In this document: one piece after another, positions 39,807 to 48,973 of the stretch | Position numbering within the stretch: position 1 is the first letter of the stretch | Layout of the letters: the number at the start of each line of letters is the position of its first letter | DNA from: Oscillibacter valericigenes | GTDB taxonomy: Bacteria; Bacillota; Clostridia; Oscillospirales; Oscillospiraceae | Assembly: GCF_021531435.1 (NCBI RefSeq) | Contig: NZ_JAFBIS010000009.1 | Span: forward strand, 47,862 to 111,861 | Direction: 5' to 3' | Length of the DNA stretch: 64,000 nucleotides | Program-made: the position numbers and the translations under genes | The notes under the pieces: generated by a model | What the model was told of the DNA's origin: nothing | The model's input: only the letters and a program-made list of their open reading frames with translations | Databases searched by the model: none

Positions 39807-41770
39807 GCGGAAAAGTACTTCTGGCGGAGAGCGCCGGCTTTTGCTACGGCGTCCAGCGGGCGGTGGAGCTGGCGGAAAAGACCGCCGCGGAACAGGGAAG
39901 CTGCTGGATGCTGGGCGATCTGATCCACAATGCCCATGTGGTGGCGGAGCTGGTGGAGCGCGGTGTTCACAAAACGGCGGACAGCGCTTCTCTGGGGGCG
40001 GGGGATACCGTCATCATCCGTTCCCACGGAGAACTGAAAAGCGTTTTGGACGAGCTGGAGCGCCGGGGAGCCCGGTGTGTCAACGCCACCTGCCCCAATG
40101 TGGTGCGCATCCAGCGCCTGGTATCCCAGGCGGAGCAGGAGGGACGGCAGCCGCTCATCATCGGGGAGCCGCACCACCCGGAGGTGATGGGCGTGGCCAG
40201 CTGGTGTGCCCATCCGCTGGTTTTTGACGGGCCGGACTCCGTAAAATTGTGGCTGTCGGAAAATTCTGAAAACCGTGAAACCCCTCTGACAGTAGTGGCT
40301 CAGACCACCTGTATTCGTGAACTTTTTGAAACTTCTTGGAAAATCCTAAAAAAAGAGTGTACAAACGTAAAAATTTTTGATACAATATGCAATGCTACGC
40401 ATAAGCGGCAAACGGAAGCGGCGTTCATCGCCGGCCAAGTGGACGTGATGGTCGTGGTAGGGGACCGGAAGAGTGCCAACACAAAGCACCTGACGGAGAT
40501 CTGCATGAAGGAGTGTCCCCGCGTGCTCCAGGTGGAGAGCGCGGACGAGCTGCCCCATGGGATCTTTACCGGATGCTCTGCGGCGGGACTGACAGCCGGC
40601 GCCTCCACACCTGCGGGCATTATTAAGGAGGTATATGCAACGATGAGCGAAGAAATCAAAGCGGCCGAGGGCAAAGAGGAGTCCTTCGAGGAATTACTGA
40701 ATCAGTCTTTCAAAACTTTAAATACAGGAGAGAAGGTAACCGGCATCGTCACGGCCATCACCCCGACTGAGGTCCAGGTGGATGTGGGCGCCAAGCAGGC
40801 CGCTTACATCAAGCTGAGCGAGCTGAGCGACGACCCCACCGCAAAGCCCGAGGACATCGTCAAGGTCGGCGATGAGATCGAGACCTATATTGTCCGCGTC
40901 AACGACGTGGAGGGTTATGCCGAGCTGAGCAAGAAGCGCCTGGACGCTGTCAAGGTCTGGGAGAACATCGAGACCGCCGTGGAAGAAAAGACCGTCATGG
41001 AGGGTACCGTCACCGAAGAGAACAAGGGCGGCATCGTCGTTTCCGTGAAGGGCGTCCGCGTGTTCGTGCCCGCTTCCCAGAGCGGCCAGCCCCGCGGCGC
41101 TGACCTGTCCGCCATGAAGGGCCAGAAGGTGCAGCTGCGCATCACCGAGGTCAACCGTGCCCGCCGCCGCGTGGTGGGCTCCATCCGCTCCGTCTCTGAC
41201 GAGGCCCGCAAGGCCGCTCAGGAGGCCGTGTGGGGTTCTATCGAGGTGGGCAAGCACTACACCGGCACCGTGAAGTCCATGACCAGCTACGGCGTGTTCG
41301 TGGACATCGGCGGTGTGGACGGCATGGTACATATCTCCGAGCTGTCCTGGAGCCGCATCAAGACCCCCTCTGAGGTCTGCAAGGTCGGCGACACCCTGGA
41401 TGTGTATGTCATCTCCTTCGACCCCGAGAAGCACAAGATCTCCCTGGGCGTCAAGGATCACAGCGTTGATCCCTGGACCGTGTTCATGAACAAGTACAGC
41501 GTGGGCGATGTTGCCTCTGTCCGCATTGTCAAGCTGATGACCTTCGGCGCCTTTGCCGAGGTCGTGCCCGGCGTGGACGGCCTGATCCACATTTCCCAGA
41601 TCGCTGACCGCCGCATCGAGAAGCCCGAGGATGTCCTGTCCGAGGGCCAGATCGTGGACGCCAAGATCACCGCTGTGGACGAGGAGAAGAAGAAGATCTC
41701 CCTGTCTATCCGCGCGCTGCTGGCTCCCACTGTTGAGGAGGCCGCTGAGGAGGCTCCCGTCGAGGAGTAA
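39803..41770 (+). CDS. ispH: Bifunctional IspH / ribosomal protein S1 fusion
   Basis: A 655-residue fusion. Residues 1-280 are IspH, the [4Fe-4S] enzyme of the non-mevalonate isoprenoid route, with Cys14 in [10 protein letters not shown], about Cys97 in [12 protein letters not shown] and about Cys196 in [13 protein letters not shown]; conserved His residues are in [15 protein letters not shown] and EPHHPEV. Residues 281-655 are four S1 RNA-binding domains, typical of ribosomal protein S1. Start is GTG, overlapping plsC by four bases. A strong internal ribosome site before an in-frame ATG at 40643 could allow S1 to be made alone. Such fusions are known in Clostridia. Confidence 0.95.
   Translation: MSGKVLLAESAGFCYGVQRAVELAEKTAAEQGSCWMLGDLIHNAHVVAELVERGVHKTADSASLGAGDTVIIRSHGELKSVLDELERRGARCVNATCPNVVRIQRLVSQAEQEGRQPLIIGEPHHPEVMGVASWCAHPLVFDGPDSVKLWLSENSENRETPLTVVAQTTCIRELFETSWKILKKECTNVKIFDTICNATHKRQTEAAFIAGQVDVMVVVGDRKSANTKHLTEICMKECPRVLQVESADELPHGIFTGCSAAGLTAGASTPAGIIKEVYATMSEEIKAAEGKEESFEELLNQSFKTLNTGEKVTGIVTAITPTEVQVDVGAKQAAYIKLSELSDDPTAKPEDIVKVGDEIETYIVRVNDVEGYAELSKKRLDAVKVWENIETAVEEKTVMEGTVTEENKGGIVVSVKGVRVFVPASQSGQPRGADLSAMKGQKVQLRITEVNRARRRVVGSIRSVSDEARKAAQEAVWGSIEVGKHYTGTVKSMTSYGVFVDIGGVDGMVHISELSWSRIKTPSEVCKVGDTLDVYVISFDPEKHKISLGVKDHSVDPWTVFMNKYSVGDVASVRIVKLMTFGAFAEVVPGVDGLIHISQIADRRIEKPEDVLSEGQIVDAKITAVDEEKKKISLSIRALLAPTVEEAAEEAPVEE
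40625..40645 (+). promoter_or_regulatory. Internal ribosome-binding site at IspH-S1 junction
   Basis: AAGGAGG (40625-40631) lies 11 bases before an in-frame ATG (40643), which is Met281 ([13 protein letters not shown]), exactly at the domain boundary. The frame is that of the fusion. Confidence 0.5.
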
Positions 41771-41781
41771 TTTTGTCCGAA

Positions 41782-41813
41782 AAGAGGCAGACCAGTTCCG
41801 GTCTGCCTCTTTA
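41782..41813 (+). terminator. Terminator after ispH-rpsA
   Basis: AAGAGGCAGACC pairs with GGTCTGCCTCTT around six bases; tail TATTTG is modest. Confidence 0.82.
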
Positions 41814-41824
41814 TTTGAAAAAAC

Positions 41825-41842
41825 TTGTGATTTTTTTCACGT
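41825..41842 (+). promoter_or_regulatory. Rex-like operator upstream of but
   Basis: TTGTGA-N6-TCACGT (41825-41842) matches the Rex palindrome TTGTGA-N6-TCACAA at 10 of 12 fixed positions. It lies six bases upstream of the -35 of the but promoter. Confidence 0.5.
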
Positions 41843-41847
41843 TTTCA

Positions 41848-41876
41848 TTGCATTGTCTGTTTGTATCTGTTATAAT
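41848..41876 (+). promoter_or_regulatory. SigA-type promoter of but
   Basis: TTGCAT (41848-41853), 17 bases, TATAAT (41871-41876). Initiation near 41883, leader about 60 bases. Confidence 0.82.
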
Positions 41877-41943
41877 CTTGACAATGCGATGTATGACTAT
41901 ATGCAATCTCATCATACAACAAATCAGACAGGGAGGAAGAAAC

Positions 41944-43290
41944 ATGAGTTATCTGGAAGAATACCAGCAGAAGCTGACTACGGCTGAAGAGGCTGTCAAG
42001 GTCGTTCAGTCCGGCGACTGGCTGGATTATGGCTGGAGCATCTGCTCCGCAAATGCTTTGGACAAGGCACTGGCAAAGCGTATGGAGGATCTGACGGACG
42101 TCAAGATCCGCGGCGGTATTCTGACCCGCCGTCCCGCTATTTTTGATGTGCCGAATGCCGCCAATCATTTTTCCTGGAACTCCTGGCATATGTCCGGCAT
42201 TGAGCGTAAAGCCATTAAGGACGGGTTTGCTTTCTACATTCCCCTGCGTTACTCTGAGCTGCCCGGCTATTACCGTAACTGCATCAAGTCTCTGGATGTC
42301 GCCATGTTCCAGGTGGCACCCATGGACGAGCACGGCTATTTCAACTTCGGCCCCGGCGGTTCTCATCTGAAGGCTGTCTGTGACTGCGCCAAGACCGTGA
42401 TCGTTGAGGTCAACAAGAATATGCCTGTCTGCCTGGGCGGTTTCGAGAACTGTGTCCATATCAGCGAAGTGAATATGATCGTGGAGGGTGAGAACCCGCC
42501 CATGGAGACGCTGGGCGGCTCCGGTGAGCCCTCTGATGTGGATATGGCCATTGCGAACCTGGTGGTTCCCGAGATCCCTGACGGCGCCTGCCTGCAGCTC
42601 GGCATCGGCTCCGTGCCCAACGCAATCGGCAAGATGATCGCCAAGTCCGATTTGAAGGACCTGGGCGTTCACACCGAGATGTACGTAGATGCTTTCGTCG
42701 ACATGGCCGAGGCCGGCAAGCTGACCGGCGTCTGCAAGCCCTTCGACAAGGGCCGTCAGGTCTACGCCTTTGCCGCCGGCTCCCAGAAGCTGTACGACTA
42801 TATCAACAACAACCCCGCCTGCATGGCTGCCCCTGTCAGCTATGTCAACGATATTGCGCGGGTGTCCCAGATCGACAACTTCATCTCCATTAACGGCGCG
42901 GTGGATATCGACTTGTTCGGCCAGGTGTCCTCCGAATCCTCCGGCACCCACCATATCTCCGGCGCCGGCGGCCAGCAGGACTTCGTCATGGGCGCCTATC
43001 TGTCCAAGGGCGGCAAGAGCTTCATCTGCTGCTCCTCCACCGTGAAGGACAAAAAGACCGGCCAGCTCCAGTCCCGTATCCGTCCCACGCTGATTGAAGG
43101 TTCCATTGCTACCTGCACCCGTACCAACCTCCACTGGCTGGTGACGGAGTACGGCAAATTCAACGCCAAGGGCAAGTCCACCTGGGAGCGTGCCGAGGGC
43201 CTCATCAATATTGCCCATCCCCAGTTCCGTGATGAACTGATCGCTGAGGCGGAAAAAATGCATATTTGGCGTCGTTCTAACAAGAAGTAA
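41944..43290 (+). CDS. but: Butyryl-CoA:acetate CoA-transferase
   Basis: A 448-residue family I CoA-transferase. The sequence follows Roseburia-type But closely: [90 protein letters not shown] (catalytic Glu, about 245), [20 protein letters not shown] and [14 protein letters not shown]. The reaction transfers CoA from butyryl-CoA to acetate, the final step of butyrate formation. A 4-hydroxybutyrate CoA-transferase is the main alternative. ATG 41944 follows GGGAGG; a longer frame reaches back across promoter and terminator. It is a single gene. Confidence 0.9.
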   Translation: MSYLEEYQQKLTTAEEAVKVVQSGDWLDYGWSICSANALDKALAKRMEDLTDVKIRGGILTRRPAIFDVPNAANHFSWNSWHMSGIERKAIKDGFAFYIPLRYSELPGYYRNCIKSLDVAMFQVAPMDEHGYFNFGPGGSHLKAVCDCAKTVIVEVNKNMPVCLGGFENCVHISEVNMIVEGENPPMETLGGSGEPSDVDMAIANLVVPEIPDGACLQLGIGSVPNAIGKMIAKSDLKDLGVHTEMYVDAFVDMAEAGKLTGVCKPFDKGRQVYAFAAGSQKLYDYINNNPACMAAPVSYVNDIARVSQIDNFISINGAVDIDLFGQVSSESSGTHHISGAGGQQDFVMGAYLSKGGKSFICCSSTVKDKKTGQLQSRIRPTLIEGSIATCTRTNLHWLVTEYGKFNAKGKSTWERAEGLINIAHPQFRDELIAEAEKMHIWRRSNKK

Positions 43291-43306
43291 AGATATGTGA
43301 TATGAT

Positions 43307-43345
43307 AAAACAGCGGGCGTTCTGATGAACACCCGCTGTTTTTTT
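43307..43345 (+). terminator. Terminator after but
   Basis: AAACAGCGGG-GTTC pairs with GAAC-CCCGCTGTTT, followed by seven T residues. Confidence 0.88.
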
Positions 43346-43376
43346 CGAAAATCGTTGCAATTATTTGCAAAAATGC

Positions 43377-43405
43377 TTGTAAAAGCAGGAAAATATCGGT
43401 ATAAT
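43377..43405 (+). promoter_or_regulatory. SigA-type promoter of carD-ispD-ispF
   Basis: TTGTAA (43377-43382), 17 bases, TATAAT (43400-43405), preceded by CGG. The leader is about 76 bases and no clear structure was seen in it. Confidence 0.8.
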
Positions 43406-43487
43406 ATATTTTAAATAGCGATACTTTGCAAAGAGCGGCCAAAGCGGATACCAAAATCAAGGCGAACGGACGAGAAAGGATAATGCC

Positions 43488-43979
43488 ATGTTCAGCATTG
43501 GGGATCTGGTCGTGCATCCGATGCACGGCGCCGGTGTGATCGACGATATTGTCCAGGAGCGGGTTGCAGGCACCACAAAGGAATATTATGTGTTCAAGAT
43601 GCCTATGGGCGGCTTGATTCTGAAGATTCCCACGGAGAACAGCCAGGCCATCGGTATCCGCAAGGTGATCTCCGCGGCGGAGGCAAACGCGCTGCTGAGT
43701 GAGATCCCGTCGATCAGCGTTGAACACAATGCGAACTGGAACAAGCGTTACCAGGAAAATTTGGTGCGCCTGAAAAGCGGAGACCTCCGCGAAGTGGCCC
43801 AGGTGGTCAAGGGACTGATGCGCCGTGACATGGTCCGGGGACTTTCCACCGGAGAGCGGAAGATGCTGCACAGCGCCAAGCAGATCATGCTTTCAGAGCT
43901 GGTCCTGGTTCTACAAAGTGATTATCCATCCATGGAAGGGCGGCTGGACCGCGCGATGATGCAGAAAGCCGCGAATTGA
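43488..43979 (+). CDS. CarD-family transcriptional regulator (CdnL-like)
   Basis: A 163-residue CarD/CdnL-type protein. The N-terminal RNA-polymerase-interacting (TRCF-like) domain starts FSIGDLVVHPMHGAGVIDDI and continues YYVFKMPMGGLILKIPTEN; the C-terminal helical DNA-binding domain includes NWNKRYQENLVRLKSGDLRE and KMLHSAKQIMLSELVLVL. It stabilises open promoter complexes, mostly at rRNA genes. GAAAGGATAATGCC precedes the ATG. It heads an operon with ispD and ispF. Confidence 0.94.
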   Translation: MFSIGDLVVHPMHGAGVIDDIVQERVAGTTKEYYVFKMPMGGLILKIPTENSQAIGIRKVISAAEANALLSEIPSISVEHNANWNKRYQENLVRLKSGDLREVAQVVKGLMRRDMVRGLSTGERKMLHSAKQIMLSELVLVLQSDYPSMEGRLDRAMMQKAAN

Positions 43980-44002
43980 CGTACCCTGAGAGGAATTATG
44001 AT

Positions 44003-44734
44003 ATGCTGCCATTTTTGAAAAAAATGCGGGAGAGCAGAAGACCTTTCTGCACCGCTTTGGTGGCCGCCGCCGGCAGTTCCAGCCGGATGGGCGGCGTCAA
44101 TAAGCTGCTGGAGCCCTTGGACGGTATCCCGGTCCTGGTCCGCACGCTGACGTCTCTGCAATCGTCCCAGCGGGTGGATGAGATCGTGGTCGCCACCCGG
44201 GAGGAGGATCTGGTGGAGATCTCCCAGCTCTGCCGTACATATGGGATCAGCAAGTGCACAAAGGTCATCCGCGGCGGGGACAGCCGTGTTCATTCCGTCC
44301 TGCTGGCCGCACTGGAGGCATCGCCGGAGGCGTCGCTGCTGGCGGTGCAGGACGGTGCCCGGCCGCTGGCCACGCCGGAGCTTATCGACCGGGTCATTGC
44401 AGCCGCCAGGCGCTGCGGCGCGGCGGCTCCCGCCGTGCCGGTAAAGGATACCGTGAAGGTGGTGCGGGACGGTGGTGCTGTGGCGCAGACGCTGGTGCGG
44501 GAAAGCCTGCGGGCGGTCCAAACGCCCCAGGTATTTGAAGCCGATCTGCTGAAAGCTGCCCTCCAGTCCGCCGTGGACAAGGGAACAGCCGTTACCGACG
44601 ATTGCAGCGCGGTAGAGCAGCTGGGCAAGGTCGTGTTTCTGGTGGAAGGCGATGAAGCCAACATCAAGATCACGACGCCCATCGACCTCACCCTGGCAGA
44701 GGCCATTTTGCAGGCAAGGGAGAACGGGATATGA
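44003..44734 (+). CDS. ispD: 2-C-methyl-D-erythritol 4-phosphate cytidylyltransferase
   Basis: A 243-residue nucleotidyltransferase of the MEP isoprenoid pathway. Motifs are [20 protein letters not shown] near the N-terminus (CTP binding), [33 protein letters not shown] and [12 protein letters not shown] 44003 follows GAGAGGA at eight bases; the frame extends back to 43976 inside carD without a ribosome site. It overlaps ispF by four bases. Confidence 0.95.
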   Translation: MLPFLKKMRESRRPFCTALVAAAGSSSRMGGVNKLLEPLDGIPVLVRTLTSLQSSQRVDEIVVATREEDLVEISQLCRTYGISKCTKVIRGGDSRVHSVLLAALEASPEASLLAVQDGARPLATPELIDRVIAAARRCGAAAPAVPVKDTVKVVRDGGAVAQTLVRESLRAVQTPQVFEADLLKAALQSAVDKGTAVTDDCSAVEQLGKVVFLVEGDEANIKITTPIDLTLAEAILQARENGI

Positions 44735-45216
44735 CAAGTCTGCGTATCGGACACGGTTATGACGTCCACCGTCTGGTGGAGGGACGGAAGCTGATCCTGG
44801 GTGGTGTGGACATCCCCTGGGAGAAAGGTCTGCTGGGCCATTCCGACGCGGACGTGCTCGTCCACGCGGTCATGGACGCGCTGACCGGCGCCGCCCGGCT
44901 GGGAGACATCGGCAAGCTGTTCCCGGACACCGACCCGGCTTATGCGGGCATTTCCAGTCTGAAGCTGCTGGCGGAAGTCGGCCGGCTGCTGGGGGAGAAA
45001 GGCTTTGCGGTGGTGAATATTGACGCCACGCTGCTGGCTCAGGCGCCGAAGGTGGGGCCGTATAAGCAGCAGATGGCGGAGAATATCGCCGCCGCCCTGG
45101 GTATCAGTCCGGAGCAGGTAAATGTGAAGGCCACCACGGAGGAGGGCCTGGGCTTTACAGGGGACGGCTCCGGTATGGCGGCTCACGCCGTGGTACTTTT
45201 GGAGATCACACGATAA
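44731..45216 (+). CDS. ispF: 2-C-methyl-D-erythritol 2,4-cyclodiphosphate synthase
   Basis: A 161-residue MEcPP synthase, next step after IspE in the MEP pathway. The N-terminal [20 protein letters not shown] carries the metal ligands Asp and His; [20 protein letters not shown] holds the third His, and the C-terminal [20 protein letters not shown] closes the active site. Translationally coupled to ispD. IspH is encoded 4 kb away in the same window. Confidence 0.97.
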   Translation: MTSLRIGHGYDVHRLVEGRKLILGGVDIPWEKGLLGHSDADVLVHAVMDALTGAARLGDIGKLFPDTDPAYAGISSLKLLAEVGRLLGEKGFAVVNIDATLLAQAPKVGPYKQQMAENIAAALGISPEQVNVKATTEEGLGFTGDGSGMAAHAVVLLEITR

Positions 45217-45225
45217 GAGACTGCC

Positions 45226-45254
45226 AAGGGACGCGCCATGCGGCGCGTCCCTTT
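45226..45254 (+). terminator. Terminator after ispF
   Basis: AAGGGACGCGCC pairs with GGCGCGTCCCTT around ATGC, followed by TT and CGC; stem is strong, T tract short. Confidence 0.72.
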
Positions 45255-45305
45255 TCGCACCTTTTCCGATTCTGTCCGTAGACTGGATAGAAAGGAGGAG
45301 TGTCT

Positions 45306-45566
45306 ATGGACTACTACTTGATCCTGGCCCGTTCCGTGACCTACGCCCAGCGTATGCAGTGGGCACTGGAAAGGGTGGGCCTCCGCTGCCAGATCTATCG
45401 GGCGCCCCGGGAACTGACGGACCTGGGCTGTGCCTATGCCGTACAGCTGGCGGCGGCGGACCTCAAAACAGCTTTGATCGCGCTTCACAGGGAAGCCTTG
45501 GACCCTGTTCAAATATTTCTCAATCAGCGGGGAATCTTCCGGGAGGTCGGCCATGATCTACTTTGA
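45306..45566 (+). CDS. DUF3343 protein (putative Se/S carrier-like)
   Basis: An 86-residue protein of the DUF3343 family: DYYLILARSVTYAQRMQWAL, VGLRCQIYRAPRELTDLGCA and FLNQRGIF. The family is often found with cysteine desulfurase-like proteins and selenium metabolism genes, and has been proposed to carry Se or S. The GCAY segment holds a conserved Cys. ATG 45306 follows AAAGGAGG. The gene overlaps the desulfurase-like gene by 14 bases, so the two are certainly coupled. Confidence 0.85.
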   Translation: MDYYLILARSVTYAQRMQWALERVGLRCQIYRAPRELTDLGCAYAVQLAAADLKTALIALHREALDPVQIFLNQRGIFREVGHDLL

Positions 45567-46677
45567 CAGCGCGGCCACCACCTTCCAGAAGCCGCCCGCT
45601 GTGGCGTCGGCCATGCAGGAGGCGCTGAAAACCATGAGTTCTCCGGGGCGGGGCGGCTATCCAGCCGCCATGCGGGCGGCGGAGACGGCGTTCCAGTGCC
45701 GGAGCGAACTGGCGGAACTGTTCGGCGTCGGAAATCCCGAACGGGTGGTTTTTACGTCCAACGCCACCCACGGGCTGAATATTGCCATTCAGAGCCTGGT
45801 GCCGCCGGGCGGACGGGTAGTGGTCTCCGGCTATGAGCACAACGCCGTGACTCGGCCGCTGGAGGCGCTGAAAGCGGATGTCGTTACAGCGGAGGCGCCG
45901 CTGTTTGACCAGCAGGCGGTCATTGCCGCCTTTGACCGTTTTGTCGGTCCCGGGGTGGATGCTGTAGTCTGCAACCATATCTCCAATGTCTTTGGCTTTA
46001 TCCTGCCAATTGAGAAGATCGCGGCCATCTGCCAGGAACGGGGCGTTCCCATGATCATCGACGCCTCCCAGTCCGCCGGGGTACTGCGGCTGGAGATGGA
46101 CCGGCTGGGAGCTGCTTTCATTGCCATGCCGGGACATAAGGGGCTGTACGGCCCCCAGGGAACGGGCGTGCTGCTGTGCGGAGAGAATGTGCCGGTAAAG
46201 CCTCTGATGCAGGGCGGCACCGGGAGCCTTTCCATGCAGCAGGAGATGCCTGATTTCCTGCCGGACCGACTGGAGGCCGGCACTCACAACGTACCCGGCA
46301 TCGCAGGCCTTCTGGCTGGCGTACGGTTTGTCCGGCAGCGGGGGATGACGGACATTCTTGACCGGGAGCGGCGGCTGACGCTGCTGGCCGTGGAAGGGCT
46401 TCGGGCCATCCCCGGCGTCAAAGTCTTTGCCATGCCGGGACTGCGGGCGCAGGCCGGCGTGCTGTCTTTTGTCCCGGAGCACAAGGACGTGGAGGAAATC
46501 GGCGGCGGCTTGGCGGAAAGCGGGATCGCCGTCCGGTCAGGTATCCATTGCGCACCCTTCGCCCATAGAAGCGCCGGGACGCTGGATACGGGTACCGTGC
46601 GCCTGAGTTTTTCTGATTTCAATACCAGGGAGGAAGTCTACCGCCTTTTATCCGTGCTTCCGGGACTTCTGCGCTGA
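45553..46677 (+). CDS. Class V aminotransferase / cysteine desulfurase family protein
   Basis: A 374-residue PLP enzyme of the NifS/SufS superfamily (fold type I). It begins MIYFDSAATTFQKPPAV; the PLP lysine lies in AMPGHKGLYGPQGTGVLL (about 195), with IIDASQSAGV before it. The C-terminal RSGIHCAPFAHRSAGTLDTG contains a Cys that may accept sulfur or selenium. The sequence style matches the EF2568-type subgroup that co-occurs with DUF3343 and orphan selD genes. No selD or molybdenum hydroxylase genes lie in this window, so the selenium role is inference from the family. Confidence 0.88.
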   Translation: MIYFDSAATTFQKPPAVASAMQEALKTMSSPGRGGYPAAMRAAETAFQCRSELAELFGVGNPERVVFTSNATHGLNIAIQSLVPPGGRVVVSGYEHNAVTRPLEALKADVVTAEAPLFDQQAVIAAFDRFVGPGVDAVVCNHISNVFGFILPIEKIAAICQERGVPMIIDASQSAGVLRLEMDRLGAAFIAMPGHKGLYGPQGTGVLLCGENVPVKPLMQGGTGSLSMQQEMPDFLPDRLEAGTHNVPGIAGLLAGVRFVRQRGMTDILDRERRLTLLAVEGLRAIPGVKVFAMPGLRAQAGVLSFVPEHKDVEEIGGGLAESGIAVRSGIHCAPFAHRSAGTLDTGTVRLSFSDFNTREEVYRLLSVLPGLLR

Positions 46678-46715
46678 TTTTTCTGAACAGTCCGTGAATT
46701 TTCCCCGGATTCGCC

Positions 46716-46744
46716 TTGCAATCTACTGGCATATTTTATATAAT
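46716..46744 (+). promoter_or_regulatory. SigA-type promoter of cdaA-cdaR
   Basis: TTGCAA (46716-46721), 17 bases, TATAAT (46739-46744). Initiation near 46751. Confidence 0.8.
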
Positions 46745-46780
46745 TAATGTATTCATGGCCTGAAAGGGATGAGGACAAAA

Positions 46781-47665
46781 ATGGATGGAAGTTTCACCGA
46801 ACTGCTTGCCGATATCGGCCGGTATGTGCTGTCGATTCAGGTCACGGACTATCTGGACATCGCTATCATGGCTTTTGTGCTCTACAAGGTACTGACATGG
46901 GTACAGAGCACCAAGGCCGCCAGCCTGCTGAAGGGACTGTTCGTATTTTTGGCGGCACTCATGCTGTCCTCCGTATTCAAGCTCCACGGCATCAACTATT
47001 TGCTGAGCCGCATGGTGGACCTGGGCGTGCTGGCGCTGATCGTCCTTTTCCAGCCGGAGATCCGCCGGCTGTTGGAGCAGATGGGCAGCCGCCGCTTTAT
47101 GGCGTTCTTCACCCATGCGGAATCCACTAATGTCATGGAACAGATGATTGGCCAGACAGTTTTGGCCTGCACGGAGATGTCCCAGTCCCGTACCGGCGCC
47201 CTGATCGTGTTTGAGCGGGAGATCCTGCTGGATGATATGGTACGAAGCGGCACGGTGCTGGATGCCGCCGTCTCCAGCGAGCTGCTGAAAAACATTTTCT
47301 TTGTGAAAGCGCCCATGCACGACGGCGCCGTCATCGTGCGCCACGGCCGGGTGCTGGGCGCCGGCTGTATGCTGCCGCTGAGCAAGAACGTGAACCTTTC
47401 AAGAGACTTGGGGATGCGGCACCGGGCCGGCATCGGTATGAGTGAAAACTCCGACGCGGTGGTGGTCATCGTCTCCGAGGAGACCGGTTCGATCTCTGTG
47501 GCCATTGGCGGAATGCTGAAGCGCCACTTGAAGCCGGAAACGCTGGAAAACCTTCTGCGGAACGAACTGCTTCCGCAGGATGCGGATGAATCGGACAAGC
47601 AGAAGTTCAGCCTGATGAATCTGCTTCGCACCAAAAAGGACGGAGGTGCGGACGATGGGGAATAA
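46781..47665 (+). CDS. cdaA: Diadenylate cyclase CdaA
   Basis: A 294-residue membrane-bound c-di-AMP synthase. Three N-terminal helices (about residues 20-95) precede the DAC domain with the DGA motif in APMHDGAVIV (about 179) and the RHR motif in GMRHRAGIGMSE (about 213), followed by VAIGGMLKRHL. c-di-AMP controls potassium and osmolyte transport and cell-wall balance. ATG 46781 follows GAGG at six bases; an ATG at 46769 overlaps a weaker site. It overlaps cdaR by 11 bases, as usual in Firmicutes. Confidence 0.95.
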   Translation: MDGSFTELLADIGRYVLSIQVTDYLDIAIMAFVLYKVLTWVQSTKAASLLKGLFVFLAALMLSSVFKLHGINYLLSRMVDLGVLALIVLFQPEIRRLLEQMGSRRFMAFFTHAESTNVMEQMIGQTVLACTEMSQSRTGALIVFEREILLDDMVRSGTVLDAAVSSELLKNIFFVKAPMHDGAVIVRHGRVLGAGCMLPLSKNVNLSRDLGMRHRAGIGMSENSDAVVVIVSEETGSISVAIGGMLKRHLKPETLENLLRNELLPQDADESDKQKFSLMNLLRTKKDGGADDGE

Positions 47666-48956
47666 GAAGATGAACAGACGGAAAGCCTTCTATATCCTGG
47701 TGGCAATTCTGGTCTCCGCCGCGATCTGGTTTTATGTGGATGAATTCGGCAACAACGGCAGCGCCCGGCTGGTGGAACAAAAGGTGACGGACATCCCGAT
47801 CGAATATACTTCGGAGGATACCCTGACCGACCGGGGACTGATGCTGCTCAAGGATGGGACGAGCCAGACCATCGATTTGACTTTCAGGGGTGCCCGCCGT
47901 CTTGTTACGCATCTGGACCGCAGCAAGATCCGGGTGACGGTGGACCTGTCTGCCGTATCCAGAGCGGGCGTTCAGGGCGTTGGCACGTCGGTTTCCATAT
48001 CGGACCGGAAATTTTTGCTGAACAATAACGTCACCATCACAGACCGCAGCTTTTATAACGCCACTGTAAACGTCAGCGAATTGAACAGCAATACCGTGGA
48101 GGTCCGCTGCGAGGTAACAGGCAATGTGGCGGACGGCTATTCCGCCGGCGAGGTTACGCTGTCCCAGAATAGCCTGGAAATTCGGGGCCTTGCTAAGGAT
48201 ATTGACCCGGTGGCCTACGCAAAGGTCACGCTGGATATTGGCAAGAACGCGGTGGAATCCGTGTCGCAGAGCCTGCCTATTCAGTTCTATGACCGCTATA
48301 ACCGCCTGATCGAAAGTGAGGACATCTATCCCACCGTGGAGGCTATTCAGGCCACGCTGCCGGTGTTCGTCACCAAGGAGCTGGCGCTGGTCATCGATTT
48401 TAAGGAAGCTGCCGGTGCCCGGGTGAGCAATCTGGACTATACCATCAGCCCATCCACCATCACCGTCTCCGGTGATGCCGGAAAGCTGAAAAATGTCAAC
48501 TCTATCGTTCTGGGTGAGTTTGACCTGCTGAATCTGCTGGACGAGGGTGCTTCCACCAACACCTATCCCATTATCATCCCTGATGGCTGCCAGAATCTCA
48601 GCGGCGTCACCCGCGCTATGATGCAGATCAAGTTCAAGGATATTGCCAGTGCCGAGGTGACAGCGACGCAGATGGAATACGCGGCACTGCCCGAGGGCAA
48701 GGAAGCGGAGGTTCTGACGGAAGAGTTGCCGGTGACGGTGTTCGGCACCACGGAGGAAGTGGCGGCCATCACCAGTGAAAACCTGATCGTGACCGCTGAC
48801 CTGACGGATTATACCGCTGCTTCCGGCACTTATACAGTCCCTGCCACTATATCGGTGAAGGGAACCGGAGATATTGGTATCCTGGGCAAATATCAGGTCC
48901 AGGTGACGATCCGCGAAGTCACGGCGGAGGAAGAGGAACCGCCGCTTGAGGAATAA
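47655..48956 (+). CDS. cdaR: CdaA regulatory protein CdaR (YbbR domains)
   Basis: A 433-residue protein with an N-terminal membrane helix (AFYILVAILVSAAIWFYV, about 12-30) and four extracellular YbbR-type beta repeats, for example DIPIEYTSEDTLTDRGLM, VTVDLSAV and SVSQSLPIQFYDRYNRLIES. CdaR modulates CdaA from outside the membrane. An acidic tail ends the protein. ATG 47655 follows GGAGGTG at six bases; a GTG at 47646 falls within that site. Confidence 0.93.
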   Translation: MGNKKMNRRKAFYILVAILVSAAIWFYVDEFGNNGSARLVEQKVTDIPIEYTSEDTLTDRGLMLLKDGTSQTIDLTFRGARRLVTHLDRSKIRVTVDLSAVSRAGVQGVGTSVSISDRKFLLNNNVTITDRSFYNATVNVSELNSNTVEVRCEVTGNVADGYSAGEVTLSQNSLEIRGLAKDIDPVAYAKVTLDIGKNAVESVSQSLPIQFYDRYNRLIESEDIYPTVEAIQATLPVFVTKELALVIDFKEAAGARVSNLDYTISPSTITVSGDAGKLKNVNSIVLGEFDLLNLLDEGASTNTYPIIIPDGCQNLSGVTRAMMQIKFKDIASAEVTATQMEYAALPEGKEAEVLTEELPVTVFGTTEEVAAITSENLIVTADLTDYTAASGTYTVPATISVKGTGDIGILGKYQVQVTIREVTAEEEEPPLEE

Positions 48957-48973
48957 CACAGGAGAGACATATT

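Noticed and set aside
41773..41943. Upstream extension of the but frame
   Set aside because: It crosses a terminator, the Rex-like site and the promoter; translation starts at 41944 with GGGAGG.
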